Positions 8,625 to 18,977 of a stretch of 64,000 nt of DNA are shown one piece after another (the first letter of the stretch is position 1; each line of letters begins with the position of its first letter). The stretch lies in NCBI RefSeq assembly GCF_008065115.1, contig NZ_CP042913.1, positions 4,909,257-4,973,256 of the forward strand, given 5' to 3'. The stretch comes from Bythopirellula goksoeyrii (GTDB lineage: Bacteria > Planctomycetota > Planctomycetia > Pirellulales > Lacipirellulaceae). Both the position numbers and the translations under genes were made by a program. The notes under the pieces were generated by a model. The model was not told where the DNA came from and searched no databases. It saw nothing but the letters and a program-made list of their open reading frames with translations.

Positions 8625-11600
8625 ATGTCGATGTCTATAGATCTCAGCAAGTCGTTGGGCATAAATAACAACTCAGATCCAGAAGAGATCGCGTCGATTC
8701 GTCAGCAATTGATTCGGTACATCAACCTGCAACTCATCGCTAGCGGGCTACCCCATGCCGCTGATGCGAGCGACAGCCCTTTTGCCGAGATGGCGCGCGG
8801 ACTCCTGGACCAACATCGAGCACAAACGCGTTTGTTGTCAGATCATCGCTGCCCGGTCGATGAGCGTATCGAATCTTTTCTTGAAAAGTACTTTGAGGAC
8901 TTGAATCTGTCTGACCCAGTTCGATTGCCATCACACACGCTGATAGTCGATCGGCATGGGATGGCTCGCGAAATGGCGCTGCCTGCGAATGAAGATGAAT
9001 ATCATTCAGATATTATTCAATCTTTTCGTGTGCGAAACGGTGTCCTGCACAATCCCAGACATGACAAAAGAACCACCAAGGGGACCTTCCATGTCACCGA
9101 AGGCGGGTTGCCGATTCCCTACGAAAAGCGCGCTGTTCCTAAACGCGCATTTGCTGAGTTGCTACGACGTGCCTTGGATCCTCCTGAGGAATTGAAACGC
9201 CTTCCGTTCACATCGCAACAAGAAGAGCAAGCGAGTTGCTTCGTATCGTTGCTACTGCGACCCTTAGTTTGTCCCGAGGTGAGAGGCGTTACCCCCGCCA
9301 AGTCGATGGAGGTGCGATTCTTCGCTCCAGGTACGTTGGTTAGCAATCTCGATTTCGTCGAGTCCATCTTCGGAAACGCGGGGGATCCCTATATTCCCGA
9401 AAACGATGCCGGGCTGGATGTCGAACATTGGACTGGGCACACGGGTGCCGTGATTCTCGCGCCGCATCTTGAGACGGTTACCAAGCAGGAAATCGGCCTC
9501 CCCCACTACGACGAAGCAACCGAGCGTCAGCGTCGTGACGAGATGTGTTGGCGAGAAAAAGATGAACTCTACAACGGGGGGCAACCGTTCAAGCTCACAT
9601 GCCGCGATGCATCGGGGGTAATTGTCACGCTGATCTCTGACAATTACTTTGGCTATTGCAAGAAAGAAGTGAAAACACAGATCAGCTATGCGGCCAATCT
9701 CTCGGGCAACTACGAGGAAGAACACGCTGGCGGTACGATCGCGTTTCCAAGCTACAACTTGGGCGACGAATTTCAGTTCAACAGCATTCGGTACAATGGC
9801 CGCACTTTTGCTGATGTCGTCAAAGATTATGGCACACAGATCAATGTGCACCAGGAAGGTTTTGCCGAAGATCAGCTATTTCCTGATCTGATTTATGTTC
9901 GCGAGGACGCTCGTGCTGACATTGTTCGTCAGCAAATCATCTGGGAGCACGAAGGAGTCGAACAGTCGATACCTTTGTTACCGGGAAAAGTCTACATGGG
10001 GCCCTCGGGGTACCAGCTACGAATGGAAAAGCATCCAGCGGCTCCGAGTTGGCGACTCGTCGGTACGATCGGCGAAGGAGTTTTCTGCCACAAGCCTTGC
10101 ACTGTGAGCGGTGGTGGAAAAAGCGAGATTAGCAAGTCGATTCGCGACTACATGCACTTTGGCCCGTTCTTCGTTGCCGATATCGACGAAGATGCCCAGA
10201 TGGTCAATGACATTTTTGCCCGCAACTATCAGAACCGCTGGAAGGTCGAGCGCGACTATTCCGAATCCCCGACTCGCAGCATACTGAGCCCAAGACGTTC
10301 ACTCGGCAGCGTAATCAAACTGCTAACCCCTTCGCCTGAGTACACCGACGAATACAACGACTGGCTGCAGACAATCCCGGCACATGTCTACGCGATGGTG
10401 TACATCATCAAGCGGTTCCATAAGCCAGAATGGGGCGACCAATGGCAAGATCACTTTGGCGTGGACGTGATCAATGGAGAGAGTGGGCATGAGCTGAAAT
10501 ACCATGGCCGCAGTCTCGTCGCATCGTATTTGAAAGTTGGGCTCGTAGAGCCGCAAGCCTGGCGAACATTCAAACTACGACAGGACTTCATCGCTTCGGA
10601 GAAGATGCAAGCCGAAGATGACATTAGCGCTTCGGTGGTCGTTCCCGCCGATCGGCTACAGTATCTAGCTGCTGGCAGTGAGGCGAACAGCTATAAATTC
10701 GTTGAAAACTGTGAGTATCGTTTCTTTCAACGTCCCGACGATGCGATCCATCGCGGACTCGACAAGCAAGCAGAATTTGATCTCTCCCAGCCAGGGAATT
10801 TCATTTCGAACTTCGAACCGCTTACCCTCAAGCAAGTCTCCGAAATGGCAAAGTACGTCGTCGACTTCGACGCTTTCAGCCAGCCGATGCAAGATCTTCT
10901 GACCGATTTGCAGAAGCAGGAAGATGGCTACGTGGTTTGCTCGGCCAACCCGCGACAAGTGGGCGGCAAGCCGACCCGCAATCCTCGCTACTTGCAAGTC
11001 CGCCCCGACTTGGTGCGGCCAATCGACGGCTATGTCGCCGAAATGGGAACGCGACTCTATCGGGCCGTGCCTGCCGATGCTCCCGTCCATAGGCCAGTTG
11101 GAGCGGTTTTGATGGGGCGCCGCAACAACCCGCCTGATCTTGCCCAGGGAATTCGAGGACTCGCCGTTTACAATCCGGTTCACTACCAGGAACTGCCCGA
11201 ATTGTTCATGGACCTGATCACATCACTGACAGGGCGCAGCCCATCGACGACCGGATTCGGCAGCGAGGGTGCCCTCACCAAAGGACCCTTCAATGCACTT
11301 CGCATGACGGCTGATCTCAATGCTGCACTCGTGAGCTTTATTCTGACAGGGCTCGGTGGGTTTTCGACCGCTGCTGGCCATATTGGTCCCAACGTACGCG
11401 TCGACCACGACATCAGTCTGTTGATCCCCGAAGTTTGGTGTCGCATGTCTGCCGAGGAACGTACGCCTGAGTTTTTGATAAAGAAACGGCTGCTCGAACC
11501 AGTCGAAGATTTCCAACACAACGGCCAAACAATACCTGCCGGAAGGTTGGGCTATCGCATCACCTATCGATTCGTCCGCTGGTTCTTCGCCCGCGTGTTC

Positions 11601-12092
11601 GACAATCCCAACAAGCTGTTCGATGAATCCATTTTGCGACCCGAGCTACAGGATCTCGATGCCTTTGCCGATGGAGTCCTCTACATAGCGGATGCCCAAA
11701 AACAAGTAGCCCAACAATATCTCGATGACGGCTCGATCGAAGATGCCTGCCCACCTCTACGGGCGCTCCTGCGAATCATGGCCGAAGGGTCCTTCGAAGG
11801 CAAAACCGAACGCGACCCCGAAATCCGTGAGATGTTTACTCTCCAATCACTCCTGAAAAGTGATTGGTATCAGAAGCGTTTGGAGGCGCGTCAACACCGC
11901 GATATCAAGTTGTGGTCAAGGCATGTCGACTACTTAAAAAACTTCAACGCGAATCCGTACAACAGTGAAGTCGTCAACCGCATGGACCTCGCCGCTCGAG
12001 AATCAATAGCTAAAGCAGAACTCGAAACCGTGAAGTCACCAAACTACATTTCATCCCTTATCGGAGCGATCGGCGCCGATTCGTTTGACTAA
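8625..12092 (+). CDS. Probable pyrophosphate-type PEP carboxykinase (large form)
   Basis: 1155 residues, much longer than ATP- or GTP-type PEP carboxykinases (about 530-620) and matching the PPi-dependent enzymes described from Propionibacterium freudenreichii and Entamoeba. Features I recognise: a segment near residue 235-250 reading [16 protein letters not shown], followed by [10 protein letters not shown]; a very conserved [12 protein letters not shown] block near residue 350; and [10 protein letters not shown] near residue 505 in place of the usual nucleotide P-loop. The reaction would be the reversible exchange of oxaloacetate + PPi for PEP + CO2 + Pi, in the cytoplasm. It would link PEP and C4 metabolism without spending ATP. 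The gene stands alone. Assignment is from remembered family motifs, not an alignment. Confidence 0.68.
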   Translation: MSMSIDLSKSLGINNNSDPEEIASIRQQLIRYINLQLIASGLPHAADASDSPFAEMARGLLDQHRAQTRLLSDHRCPVDERIESFLEKYFEDLNLSDPVRLPSHTLIVDRHGMAREMALPANEDEYHSDIIQSFRVRNGVLHNPRHDKRTTKGTFHVTEGGLPIPYEKRAVPKRAFAELLRRALDPPEELKRLPFTSQQEEQASCFVSLLLRPLVCPEVRGVTPAKSMEVRFFAPGTLVSNLDFVESIFGNAGDPYIPENDAGLDVEHWTGHTGAVILAPHLETVTKQEIGLPHYDEATERQRRDEMCWREKDELYNGGQPFKLTCRDASGVIVTLISDNYFGYCKKEVKTQISYAANLSGNYEEEHAGGTIAFPSYNLGDEFQFNSIRYNGRTFADVVKDYGTQINVHQEGFAEDQLFPDLIYVREDARADIVRQQIIWEHEGVEQSIPLLPGKVYMGPSGYQLRMEKHPAAPSWRLVGTIGEGVFCHKPCTVSGGGKSEISKSIRDYMHFGPFFVADIDEDAQMVNDIFARNYQNRWKVERDYSESPTRSILSPRRSLGSVIKLLTPSPEYTDEYNDWLQTIPAHVYAMVYIIKRFHKPEWGDQWQDHFGVDVINGESGHELKYHGRSLVASYLKVGLVEPQAWRTFKLRQDFIASEKMQAEDDISASVVVPADRLQYLAAGSEANSYKFVENCEYRFFQRPDDAIHRGLDKQAEFDLSQPGNFISNFEPLTLKQVSEMAKYVVDFDAFSQPMQDLLTDLQKQEDGYVVCSANPRQVGGKPTRNPRYLQVRPDLVRPIDGYVAEMGTRLYRAVPADAPVHRPVGAVLMGRRNNPPDLAQGIRGLAVYNPVHYQELPELFMDLITSLTGRSPSTTGFGSEGALTKGPFNALRMTADLNAALVSFILTGLGGFSTAAGHIGPNVRVDHDISLLIPEVWCRMSAEERTPEFLIKKRLLEPVEDFQHNGQTIPAGRLGYRITYRFVRWFFARVFDNPNKLFDESILRPELQDLDAFADGVLYIADAQKQVAQQYLDDGSIEDACPPLRALLRIMAEGSFEGKTERDPEIREMFTLQSLLKSDWYQKRLEARQHRDIKLWSRHVDYLKNFNANPYNSEVVNRMDLAARESIAKAELETVKSPNYISSLIGAIGADSFD

Positions 12093-12177
12093 AGCGATGC
12101 AGTGGGGATTGCTCCTTAGCACAGGGGCAGCCATCAAGCCTGAAATGTGATCTCACTATACCCGATGGCTAATAGAC

Positions 12178-12194
12178 GCGACGCTACGCGTCGC
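12178..12194. terminator. Short perfect hairpin after the PEP carboxykinase-like gene
   Basis: GCGACGC, a three-base loop TAC, then GCGTCGC, about 85 bp past the stop at 12092. The stem is strong but there is no T run after it, so it is either a weak terminator or a REP-type palindrome. Confidence 0.35.
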
Positions 12195-12297
12195 AGGCCC
12201 CTTATCTCGCGCCTATCATTCCACTATATTCTGCACACCTACAAACTGCCATTTGACTTTCAACTCCTCTTAACTCTGCTTAGTCCACAAACCACCC

Positions 12298-13155
12298 ATG
12301 AATGAAGATACCCCCCCTGCTCTGAAACTCACTTCTGCAGCCATGCAGGAACTCAGCGAGGCGAAAGAAATCCTCGAACATCAAGGCCTCGCTGAAAGGC
12401 TTACTGAGTTGATAGGAGCTCCCATCACAGCGTCGCTCAAGTTGCTGCCGGATTCGGCCGAGCGGATTATCTACAGTGCCGTCGAAAAATCGTTGCAGAA
12501 GGGACTCGATCTAGCTGTCACCTCGTTGGGAAAAGAAGATGGCCTGATCAAGAAACCCCGGTTGATGTCACACAAGGTGTTGGCAGGACTCAGCGGTGCG
12601 GCCGGCGGGTCGCTGGGAGGGCTGACTGTCGCGGCGGAATTGCCCATCTCTACCGTGCTCATTCTGCGGAGCGTGGCCGACATCGCCCGCAGCCAAGGGG
12701 AAGACCTGAGTCAACTCGAGCCGCGGCTCGCCTGTTTGGAGGTACTCGCGCTCGGTCCCGCTCCGGCGGCAGCCGAAAAGATAAATGGCGACTCTGCCGA
12801 AGAAGGGGAAGACGCCGACATCGGATACCTAGCAGTGCGCATCGCGATGGGAAAACAGATCTCCGACGCCACGAAGTATGTCGCCAAGCACGGGCTAGTG
12901 AACCGTGCGGCACCCCCCTTGGTGCAACTTTTGAACATGATCGGCAAGCGGTTCGGCCTGGTGGTGAGCGAGAAGATGGCCGCCCAAGCGATTCCCGTGA
13001 TCGGAGCGGTTGGCGGGGCACTCGTGAACACTTACTTCATCGGCCACTTTCAAGACATCGCACGTGCCCACTTCACGATCCGTCGCCTGGAACGCGAATT
13101 CGGCACGGCAGTAGTGAAGGAGGCCTATCGCAGATTAGTGGTAAGTGGGGAGTAA
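12298..13155 (+). CDS. EcsC family protein
   Basis: 285 residues. It resembles the EcsC family (PF12787): an N-terminal helical region, a Gly/Ala-rich membrane-associating stretch near residues 95-125 (A-G-L-S-G-A-A-G-G-S then an alternation of small and hydrophobic residues), a central E-x-x-A-L-G segment near 150, and a second Gly/Ala-rich stretch near 235-250 (I-P-V-I-G-A-V-G-G-A). The C-terminus matches the family's 'FxxxA-x-x-HF-x-x-R-x-LE' ending. EcsC is associated with the Ecs ABC transporter of Firmicutes, but in most bacteria the family occurs without it and its job is unknown. No ABC genes are nearby. Start at ATG 12298 is chosen because no upstream frame extends it; the ribosome site is weak. 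Confidence 0.85.
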   Translation: MNEDTPPALKLTSAAMQELSEAKEILEHQGLAERLTELIGAPITASLKLLPDSAERIIYSAVEKSLQKGLDLAVTSLGKEDGLIKKPRLMSHKVLAGLSGAAGGSLGGLTVAAELPISTVLILRSVADIARSQGEDLSQLEPRLACLEVLALGPAPAAAEKINGDSAEEGEDADIGYLAVRIAMGKQISDATKYVAKHGLVNRAAPPLVQLLNMIGKRFGLVVSEKMAAQAIPVIGAVGGALVNTYFIGHFQDIARAHFTIRRLEREFGTAVVKEAYRRLVVSGE

Positions 13156-13327
13156 GTAGTAGTCAGTGGAGCGTAATACGACTTTCGAGTGTCCACTTTT
13201 TGATACTACCCCCTGTTCCTTGTCCCCATTCTCCCTTTTTTGACTTGCCACTGAGTAATAAAGAAGATTACATTGAAGGTAAGTTCGTTTTCCAATTCTA
13301 ATCCTGGGGAGGAAACGGAGCAGGAAC

Positions 13328-15289
13328 ATGAAAAGCTTAGCGCTCGTCTCTCGTGTGATCGCCATCTTGGCGATCGTTCTCAGTACGGTTCAACTCTCGG
13401 CAAAGTCAACCGACAACCCGGCCGCCGATGAAATATTTCGTCAGGCATTGGCCGCTGCAGTCCGGGGCGACTCGGCTCTGCACGACCGTCTGCTGGCCGA
13501 ATCACTGCAAAGGTATCCAGACTACGAATTGGCGCGGTGGTATAGCGGACAGGTCGAATACGATGGTCAGTGGAAGTCCATCGACTCCGTAAGTCAATCG
13601 GTTTCGACCAATCCACTGTGGCAGGAGTATCAAGCGCGACTGGCACAGCTTGGCGACTCCCTACAGGAGCAAACTGACATGGCGCGCTGGTGCCATTCCA
13701 ATGACCTTTCGTATCAGGAGAAATGGCATTGGCTCAGTGTATTGGCAGTCGATCCTAAGAATCGTGAGGCATTAGGCAGCCTGGGACTACGAATCTACAA
13801 AGGCCAATACTTAACTTCCGAACAGATTGACGAATACGAACGCAGCGAAGAACAGGCCGAGGCCGATTACAAGAAGTTCACCAAGCAATTCGATCGGTGG
13901 CTCAAGACCGCAATTCGTGGCAACTCTCAAGACATGCAGTCCCTTGTCAACAAGATAGCAGCCATTGAAGACAACGCGGCAATTCCTGCGCTAGTGGATA
14001 CGTTTTATCTCGACGGGAGTATCGACAAATCGGTTCAGAAGAAGTTGGGGAACGAAAAAGGTGACCAACTACTCGGCCAGTTGCGTCGGGCGGTTGTCCA
14101 GGCGCTCAGTGAAATGAAGCAGCCAGAGGCAACTCGGGCTCTCTTGGAAATAGCGGTCGAGTGGCCGCAACCGGACGTCGCAACACTTGCTGCCGAAGGG
14201 CTTAAGGAACGCGAGAAGACCAGCTTCATGCCTGCCTTGATGGGAGCCATGTCTTCTCCACTGGAAGCTGCCATTTCGATCCGAGTTGCCCCCAGTGGAC
14301 AGGTATCTGTCTACGAGGATATTGCGGAGATCCATCCACTTGCTGAGAAAAGCCATTTTCAAACCAGCAAATATCTCACGCAATATTCTCTGACGTTGAA
14401 CGACAGCAAGACAGTCACAGACTACCGAGGCATGAGAAGCTGGAGAGATGCTCCAAAGACGACGACTAATAGCCAGTCGGTAACAAAAGTCTGGTCGGAT
14501 CGAGTACGCGATTTTAACAATGCTACGGCCCAAGCAACCAGCACGCGCGAACGGGTCGATCAGGAAAACGCCCTGCGTGAACAGCGCAACTCGCGAGTCC
14601 AGGAGGTTCTCCAGATAGTCACGGGCAAGGATCTAGGTAGCGAACCCAAGGCTTGGTGGGATTCCTGGAAGCACTACAACGAACTCTATACGCCAGAACA
14701 ACTTCCCGTCTATGAAACGGCGGATAGTCGAGACTATTCACAGTATTACTACCAGTATCAATATCGTCACAGAAATTATTCGGTTGGCACCCCACCTCCT
14801 CCACCTCCTGTCCCCCCGGGGACATACTCTTGCTTTGTGGCTGGAACTCCCGTGTGGACTCAAACTGGGCCGGTTGCGATTGAAACGGTCCAGGTTGGCG
14901 ACATGGTGCTAAGCCAAGATCCTTTCACGGGAGAACTGGACTATCGCCCCGTGATGGAAACCAGTGTCGGCCCCCCCAGTCCCATCCTGAATCTCAAGAT
15001 AGAGAATGAAACACTTGGCACGACCCGTGGCCATCGATTCTGGGTCGCGAATAGTGGCTGGAAAATGTCGAAGTTCCTCAAACCTGGAAACCGCCTAGTC
15101 GCTCTCGGAGGTTACCCCGAGTTGCATCAGGTCGAAGAAGGAAAAGAGAGTCAAGCGTTTAACCTGGTTGTCGGTCAATTCCACACCTATTTCGTGGGCA
15201 ATCAAAAACTGTTGGTCCACGATAAGAATTGCCCGCTCCCCACGACCAACACCTTACCCGGCGTTGAGCAACTCGCGACCACCAACTAA
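13328..15289 (+). CDS. Exported HEAT-like protein ending in an orphan HINT autoprocessing domain
   Basis: 653 residues. A signal peptide (Lys2, hydrophobic to about residue 25, A-K-S cut region) follows a good GGAGG site. Residues about 30-320 are helical repeats of TPR/HEAT type (including A-x-x-A-L-V-D-T-F near 220). Residues 470-500 form a Tyr/Pro-rich linker with six consecutive Pro. From Cys502 the protein becomes a pretoxin-type HINT domain: C502-F-V-A-G-T-P start, T-R-G-H569 block-B histidine, H-T-Y-F-V near 620, and V-H-D-K-N634-C635 at the end, the splice-junction-like Asn-Cys. Only 18 residues follow. In polymorphic toxins HINT releases a C-terminal toxin; here no toxin domain and no immunity gene follow, so the toxin is lost or the domain does something else, such as surface anchoring. 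Confidence 0.85.
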   Translation: MKSLALVSRVIAILAIVLSTVQLSAKSTDNPAADEIFRQALAAAVRGDSALHDRLLAESLQRYPDYELARWYSGQVEYDGQWKSIDSVSQSVSTNPLWQEYQARLAQLGDSLQEQTDMARWCHSNDLSYQEKWHWLSVLAVDPKNREALGSLGLRIYKGQYLTSEQIDEYERSEEQAEADYKKFTKQFDRWLKTAIRGNSQDMQSLVNKIAAIEDNAAIPALVDTFYLDGSIDKSVQKKLGNEKGDQLLGQLRRAVVQALSEMKQPEATRALLEIAVEWPQPDVATLAAEGLKEREKTSFMPALMGAMSSPLEAAISIRVAPSGQVSVYEDIAEIHPLAEKSHFQTSKYLTQYSLTLNDSKTVTDYRGMRSWRDAPKTTTNSQSVTKVWSDRVRDFNNATAQATSTRERVDQENALREQRNSRVQEVLQIVTGKDLGSEPKAWWDSWKHYNELYTPEQLPVYETADSRDYSQYYYQYQYRHRNYSVGTPPPPPPVPPGTYSCFVAGTPVWTQTGPVAIETVQVGDMVLSQDPFTGELDYRPVMETSVGPPSPILNLKIENETLGTTRGHRFWVANSGWKMSKFLKPGNRLVALGGYPELHQVEEGKESQAFNLVVGQFHTYFVGNQKLLVHDKNCPLPTTNTLPGVEQLATTN

Positions 15290-15320
15290 GTCGGCATCAG
15301 AACATTTCTCATGCAAAGTC

Positions 15321-15403
15321 GTTAACCGCGATGCGAAGCCCCAGCGCAGCAGAGCGCGACCATTGTTAGCCGCGATGCGGAGCCTTAGCGCAGCAGAGCG
15401 CGA
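15321..15403 (+). repeat. Two 40-bp imperfect direct repeats
   Basis: A 40-bp unit beginning GTTAACCGCGATGCGAAGCC (15321-15360) recurs at 15365-15403 with a few substitutions, sharing the end GCGCAGCAGAGCGCGA. It lies between the HINT protein and the Tat-exported protein and looks like a REP-type spacer element. Confidence 0.8.
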
Positions 15404-15506
15404 ACTCCATCGCCCGCGACGCCCCGCCATTGCACTAGAAAACCGCTACAACAAGACTGTGGGAGACTCGCAAACCGCAAACCACGATCACAAGGGGAGA
15501 GCAATC

Positions 15507-17039
15507 ATGTCTCATTCCACCACCCGCAGGGCCTTCCTCGGTTCGACTGCCACGACGGGAGCGATGCTCGGCTTGGGCGATCTCGGGTTTCTCACTTCGT
15601 TGAAGTCTGTCTCTGCTGCCGAGGCAAACATCGATTCCAAGTTTGTCCAGCTGCGTCCCGAAATCGCACCAGTCGTTCGCTTGATCGAGGAAACGCCGCG
15701 TGATCGGCTGCTGGAAGACGTGGCCGGACGCATCCGCGAGGGTCTCAGCTATCAAGAATTACTGGCGGGCCTTCTGCTGGCCGGGGTGAAAAACGTCGAG
15801 CCCAGGCCGAGCGTCGGGCACCAGTTTCATACGGTACTGGTCGTCAACTCGGCACACCTGGCAAGTATCTCGTCTCCAGCAGAGCATCGCTGGCTTCCCA
15901 TCTTCTGGGCACTCGACTACTACAAGAGTGCCGCGGCAACCGATGCAGACAAGCGCCGCGACTGGACGATGCAGGCCGTCGACGAGTCCGCTCTCCCTTC
16001 GCCGCTACAAGCCCCGCAGGCCTTTACTCAGGCGATGGACAACTGGGACGAGGCCGCCGCCGATACGGCAATCGTCGGCATGGCCCGCTACGCCGGCGCC
16101 GTCGATGTCTACGAACAATTGTTCCGCTACGGCATGCGCGATTTCCGCTCCATCGGCCACAAAGCGATCTTCGTGGCCAACAGTTGGCGCACGCTGCAGT
16201 GCATTGGCTGGCAACATGCTGAACCGGTGCTGCGATCTCTCGCGTACGCCCTGCTCATGCACGAAGGAAACAATCCCAGCGAGCGGGATGCGGAGGCCGA
16301 TCGCCCCTATCGCCGCAATCTAGAGTTGGTGGACACTATTCGTGCCGATTGGCAAGCAGGAACGGTCGATCCCCAGGCAACCCGTGATCTCGTGACGACC
16401 TTGCGAACCGGCACCTACGAGGATGCCAGCGACCAGGTCGTCGAACTATTGAATCGTGGCGTTGGACCTCAGGCGGTCTGGGATGCCCTGTTCGTCGCGG
16501 CGGGCGAATTCTTAATGCGGCAACCAGCGATCGTCGCCCTCCATGGCGTCACCACAACCAACGCGCTGCACTTCGCCTACCAAACCAGCGGCAATGACCA
16601 GACCCGCCGCCTGGTGATGTTGCAGAACGCCGCCTTCCTGACCATGTTTCGCGAGGCAATGGAGGGGCGTGGTCGCGTGAAGGAAGTGAAATTCGAGGAT
16701 CTTCAGCCGCAGCAAACTAGTGAATCTGTAGAGACGTCCGTCGGCGAGATCTTTGCCGACCTCAACGACAATCCCGATGCAGCCGCGGCCAAGATGTTAG
16801 GCTATCTGGGACAGACACAGAACCCAAAGGACCTAATCGATGCGGCGCGCGTGCTGATCTTCCTCAAGGGCACCAACGCCCACGACTACAAATTCAGTTC
16901 CGCGGTGCTAGAAGATTACTACCACATCTCACCCCAGTTTAGGGACACCTACCTGGCCTCGAACATCTACATGCTCCGCGGCTCGCAACTCCCCGACAAC
17001 AAACTCGTCAACCGAACCCGCGCGGCGCTGGATACCTAA
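15507..17039 (+). CDS. Tat-exported protein of unknown function
   Basis: 510 residues from ATG 15507, which has an AGGGGAGA site 7 bp upstream; the frame is open back to 15168 but that part overlaps the HINT gene and encodes repeat DNA. The N-terminus is a twin-arginine signal (T-T-R-R-A-F-L-G at residues 5-12) ending near A-E-A at residue 38. The mature protein is helix-rich with no membrane segment. Recurrent features are H-Q-F-H-T near residue 114 and isolated His/Asp/Glu (for example M-H-E-G-N-N near 250 and A-L-H-G-V-T-T-T-N-A-L-H near 345-357) that might bind metal. I do not recognise the family. Tat export suggests the protein folds, perhaps with a cofactor, before export. The sulfatase gene converges on it 24 bp away. 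Confidence 0.85.
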   Translation: MSHSTTRRAFLGSTATTGAMLGLGDLGFLTSLKSVSAAEANIDSKFVQLRPEIAPVVRLIEETPRDRLLEDVAGRIREGLSYQELLAGLLLAGVKNVEPRPSVGHQFHTVLVVNSAHLASISSPAEHRWLPIFWALDYYKSAAATDADKRRDWTMQAVDESALPSPLQAPQAFTQAMDNWDEAAADTAIVGMARYAGAVDVYEQLFRYGMRDFRSIGHKAIFVANSWRTLQCIGWQHAEPVLRSLAYALLMHEGNNPSERDAEADRPYRRNLELVDTIRADWQAGTVDPQATRDLVTTLRTGTYEDASDQVVELLNRGVGPQAVWDALFVAAGEFLMRQPAIVALHGVTTTNALHFAYQTSGNDQTRRLVMLQNAAFLTMFREAMEGRGRVKEVKFEDLQPQQTSESVETSVGEIFADLNDNPDAAAAKMLGYLGQTQNPKDLIDAARVLIFLKGTNAHDYKFSSAVLEDYYHISPQFRDTYLASNIYMLRGSQLPDNKLVNRTRAALDT

Positions 17040-17063
17040 CCACAAAACACTATTCAACCCGCC

Positions 17064-18452
17064 TTAGGGCTTCGTAGCGGCAAAGGGGTTCGGCAGTCTG
17101 GCGATTTCTTCCACGTGCTGCTCAAACAGCTGGCGGAGTTCCGCTACGACCTCCGGGTGGTTTTCAGCAACGTTGTATTTCTCGCTCGGGTCTTTCTCCA
17201 GATGATACAGCAATGGTGGATCGTAATGCACAGGATCTTTGGTCGGATAAGAAGTTTGATTAATAAAGTGGGCTTTCCATGGACCCTTGCGAATCGCATG
17301 TGAATGAGCACCCCGGTGATAAACGAAAGTATCTCGCGGAGAATCCTCTTTGCCTTCAAGCAAAGGGAGCATGTTATATCCATCGAGAGGACGGTCGGGA
17401 AGTGGAGCATTGGCAAGCGCAGCCGCGGTAGGAAGCAAATCTAGAGAAGTGATAAGTTCTGCAGAAACTCGATTCGCCGGCACATGACCTGGCCACCAGG
17501 CGATCATTGGCTCGCGCATACCACCTTCCCAGGTAGAGCCTTTCCCTCCCCGCAGCAAGCCTGCCGATCCTCCCGCCTCGTTTTGGACGAGCCACGGCCC
17601 GTTGTCGCTCGTAAAGAGAACAAGCGTCCGTTGTGCACAGTTGGATTCTCGCAGTGCCTCTAGCACTTGCCCTACGCTCCAGTCGATTTCTTCGACAACA
17701 TCTCCATAGAGTCCCCGCAGGCTGATGTCGGTGAATTCTTTTGATCGAAACAAAGGAATGTGCGGCATCGTGTGGGCCAGATACAAGAAGAAGGGGTTCT
17801 CAGGATGTTCACGGACAAATTCCACAGCTTCGAGCGTGTAGCGCTTGGTGAGCGTATTTTGATCGGCAGGCCGTTCGACGATCTCGGAATCACGCATCAA
17901 CGGGACGTTCCAGTATGCGGGCCTTTCATCATTCCCCCTCACGTGGTCCATATCATTGGAATAGGGAACACCAAAATAGCTATCGAATCCTTGGGTAGTC
18001 GGGAGAAACTCGGGCAAGTGCCCCAGATGCCATTTGCCGATGGCCTTGGTGGCGTAGTTGCGTTGCTTGAGTACTTCGGCGATGGTAACTTCTTCGGCCG
18101 GCAGACCGATCGTGTCATCGGGGAAGAGCACGCGTCTGGGTATCATCCCCTCTACCATGCCCGAACGTATCGGATAGCGACCGGTCAGCAGACCCGCCCG
18201 GCTGGGAGTACACACGTTCGCCGCGACATAAAACTGGGTGAAGCGAGTTCCCTGCTGAGCCATGCGGTCCAAGTGAGGAGTCCGAATCGTCGGATGCCCA
18301 TAGCACCCCAGGTCGCCATACCCCAGATCGTCAACAAAGATCACCACCAGATTGGGCGGTGGTTCGCTGCTTGTGTCGTCACCAACCGAGAAAGCAACTG
18401 GAAGCACAAACAGGGTCAGCAGACTCCACCACAGGCAGACATTTCTTGGCAT
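17064..18452 (-). CDS. Sulfatase of the formylglycine-dependent (arylsulfatase) family
   Basis: 462 residues with a signal peptide of about 23 residues. The active-site sulfatase motif is C81-T-P-S-R, then A-G-L-L-T-G; Cys81 would be oxidised to formylglycine. Asp41-Asp42 near the start (F-V-D-D-L-G-Y-G-D) bind the metal, and the T-S-D-N-G-P segment near residue 270-275 supplies further metal ligands. Lys-His pairs (G-K-W-H-L-G-H, residues about 150-156) are typical of S1 sulfatases. The enzyme would act outside the cytoplasm, cleaving sulfate esters, probably on algal polysaccharides, the usual planctomycete target. It needs an FGly-generating or anaerobic maturase, neither of which is in the window. 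The exact substrate class cannot be read from the sequence. Confidence 0.95.
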   Translation of the reverse strand: MPRNVCLWWSLLTLFVLPVAFSVGDDTSSEPPPNLVVIFVDDLGYGDLGCYGHPTIRTPHLDRMAQQGTRFTQFYVAANVCTPSRAGLLTGRYPIRSGMVEGMIPRRVLFPDDTIGLPAEEVTIAEVLKQRNYATKAIGKWHLGHLPEFLPTTQGFDSYFGVPYSNDMDHVRGNDERPAYWNVPLMRDSEIVERPADQNTLTKRYTLEAVEFVREHPENPFFLYLAHTMPHIPLFRSKEFTDISLRGLYGDVVEEIDWSVGQVLEALRESNCAQRTLVLFTSDNGPWLVQNEAGGSAGLLRGGKGSTWEGGMREPMIAWWPGHVPANRVSAELITSLDLLPTAAALANAPLPDRPLDGYNMLPLLEGKEDSPRDTFVYHRGAHSHAIRKGPWKAHFINQTSYPTKDPVHYDPPLLYHLEKDPSEKYNVAENHPEVVAELRQLFEQHVEEIARLPNPFAATKP

Positions 18453-18572
18453 CAGTAGATTTCCCTCCAGGTTATCATTCCACCGCCTCTCTGCTCTTCA
18501 CTTCAATCGGTCCAGACAGAATGCGATAGCCCACTACTAGCAGACTCCTCAGGGTAAACTACGCGGCTACGG

Positions 18573-18977
18573 TCATTTAGGACCGGCACCAGGGAACCAC
18601 TCTGTGTGCTGATCGCCGGTGCGGCCAAAGTAGGTGACCCGCTGGCCGCGTAGGAACGCGAAATACCCTTGCACTCCGGCCCGCATCGCTCGGATGGAGA
18701 ATTCTCGGTAGTGCTGCCCACTCTGCTGACTGTCGCGAATGTCGTCACGCAACTCATCGAGATCCAACTCAGCCGCTATCGACGGAAGATCTTCGTACGA
18801 AATAGGCGTCACGACGCACGCCCCTAGCCCGTCGTAGAACCGCTTGCAGCCACCGACGTAGTCGACGTGATAGTATTCTACCCCCGCGTCCATCAGCTTC
18901 GCCACAATCTCGGGAAACGGCAGGGTTCCTGCCAAAGTCGCCAACGCCGCTTCGTAGATCGCAGTCGAGTTCATCAC
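18573..18977 (-). CDS. DUF1398 (YbcV-like) family protein
   Basis: 134 residues, near the usual length for the family. Matches include an N-terminal helix with L-P-F-P-E-I-V, the Y-Y-H-V-D-Y segment near residue 35, and the ending G-R-x-V-x-Y-F-G-R-x-G-D-x-H-x-E-W-F-P. E. coli YbcV and relatives are small and uncharacterised, and DUF1398 proteins occur in many bacteria as single genes. The first two codons are both ATG (18977 and 18974). It sits upstream of the sulfatase on the same strand, about 120 bp away, so co-transcription is possible but not obvious. No function is known. Confidence 0.85.
   Translation of the reverse strand: MMNSTAIYEAALATLAGTLPFPEIVAKLMDAGVEYYHVDYVGGCKRFYDGLGACVVTPISYEDLPSIAAELDLDELRDDIRDSQQSGQHYREFSIRAMRAGVQGYFAFLRGQRVTYFGRTGDQHTEWFPGAGPK

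Noticed and set aside
9264-9851. 195-codon minus-strand frame
   Set aside because: It is antisense to the PEP carboxykinase-like gene, with no motif or ribosome site.
15168-15506. In-frame N-terminal extension of the Tat-exported protein
   Set aside because: It overlaps the HINT gene and crosses a direct repeat; the ATG at 15507 has a ribosome site and a twin-arginine signal.
17760-18458. 232-codon plus-strand frame
   Set aside because: It lies fully antisense to the sulfatase, has no ribosome site and no recognisable motif.
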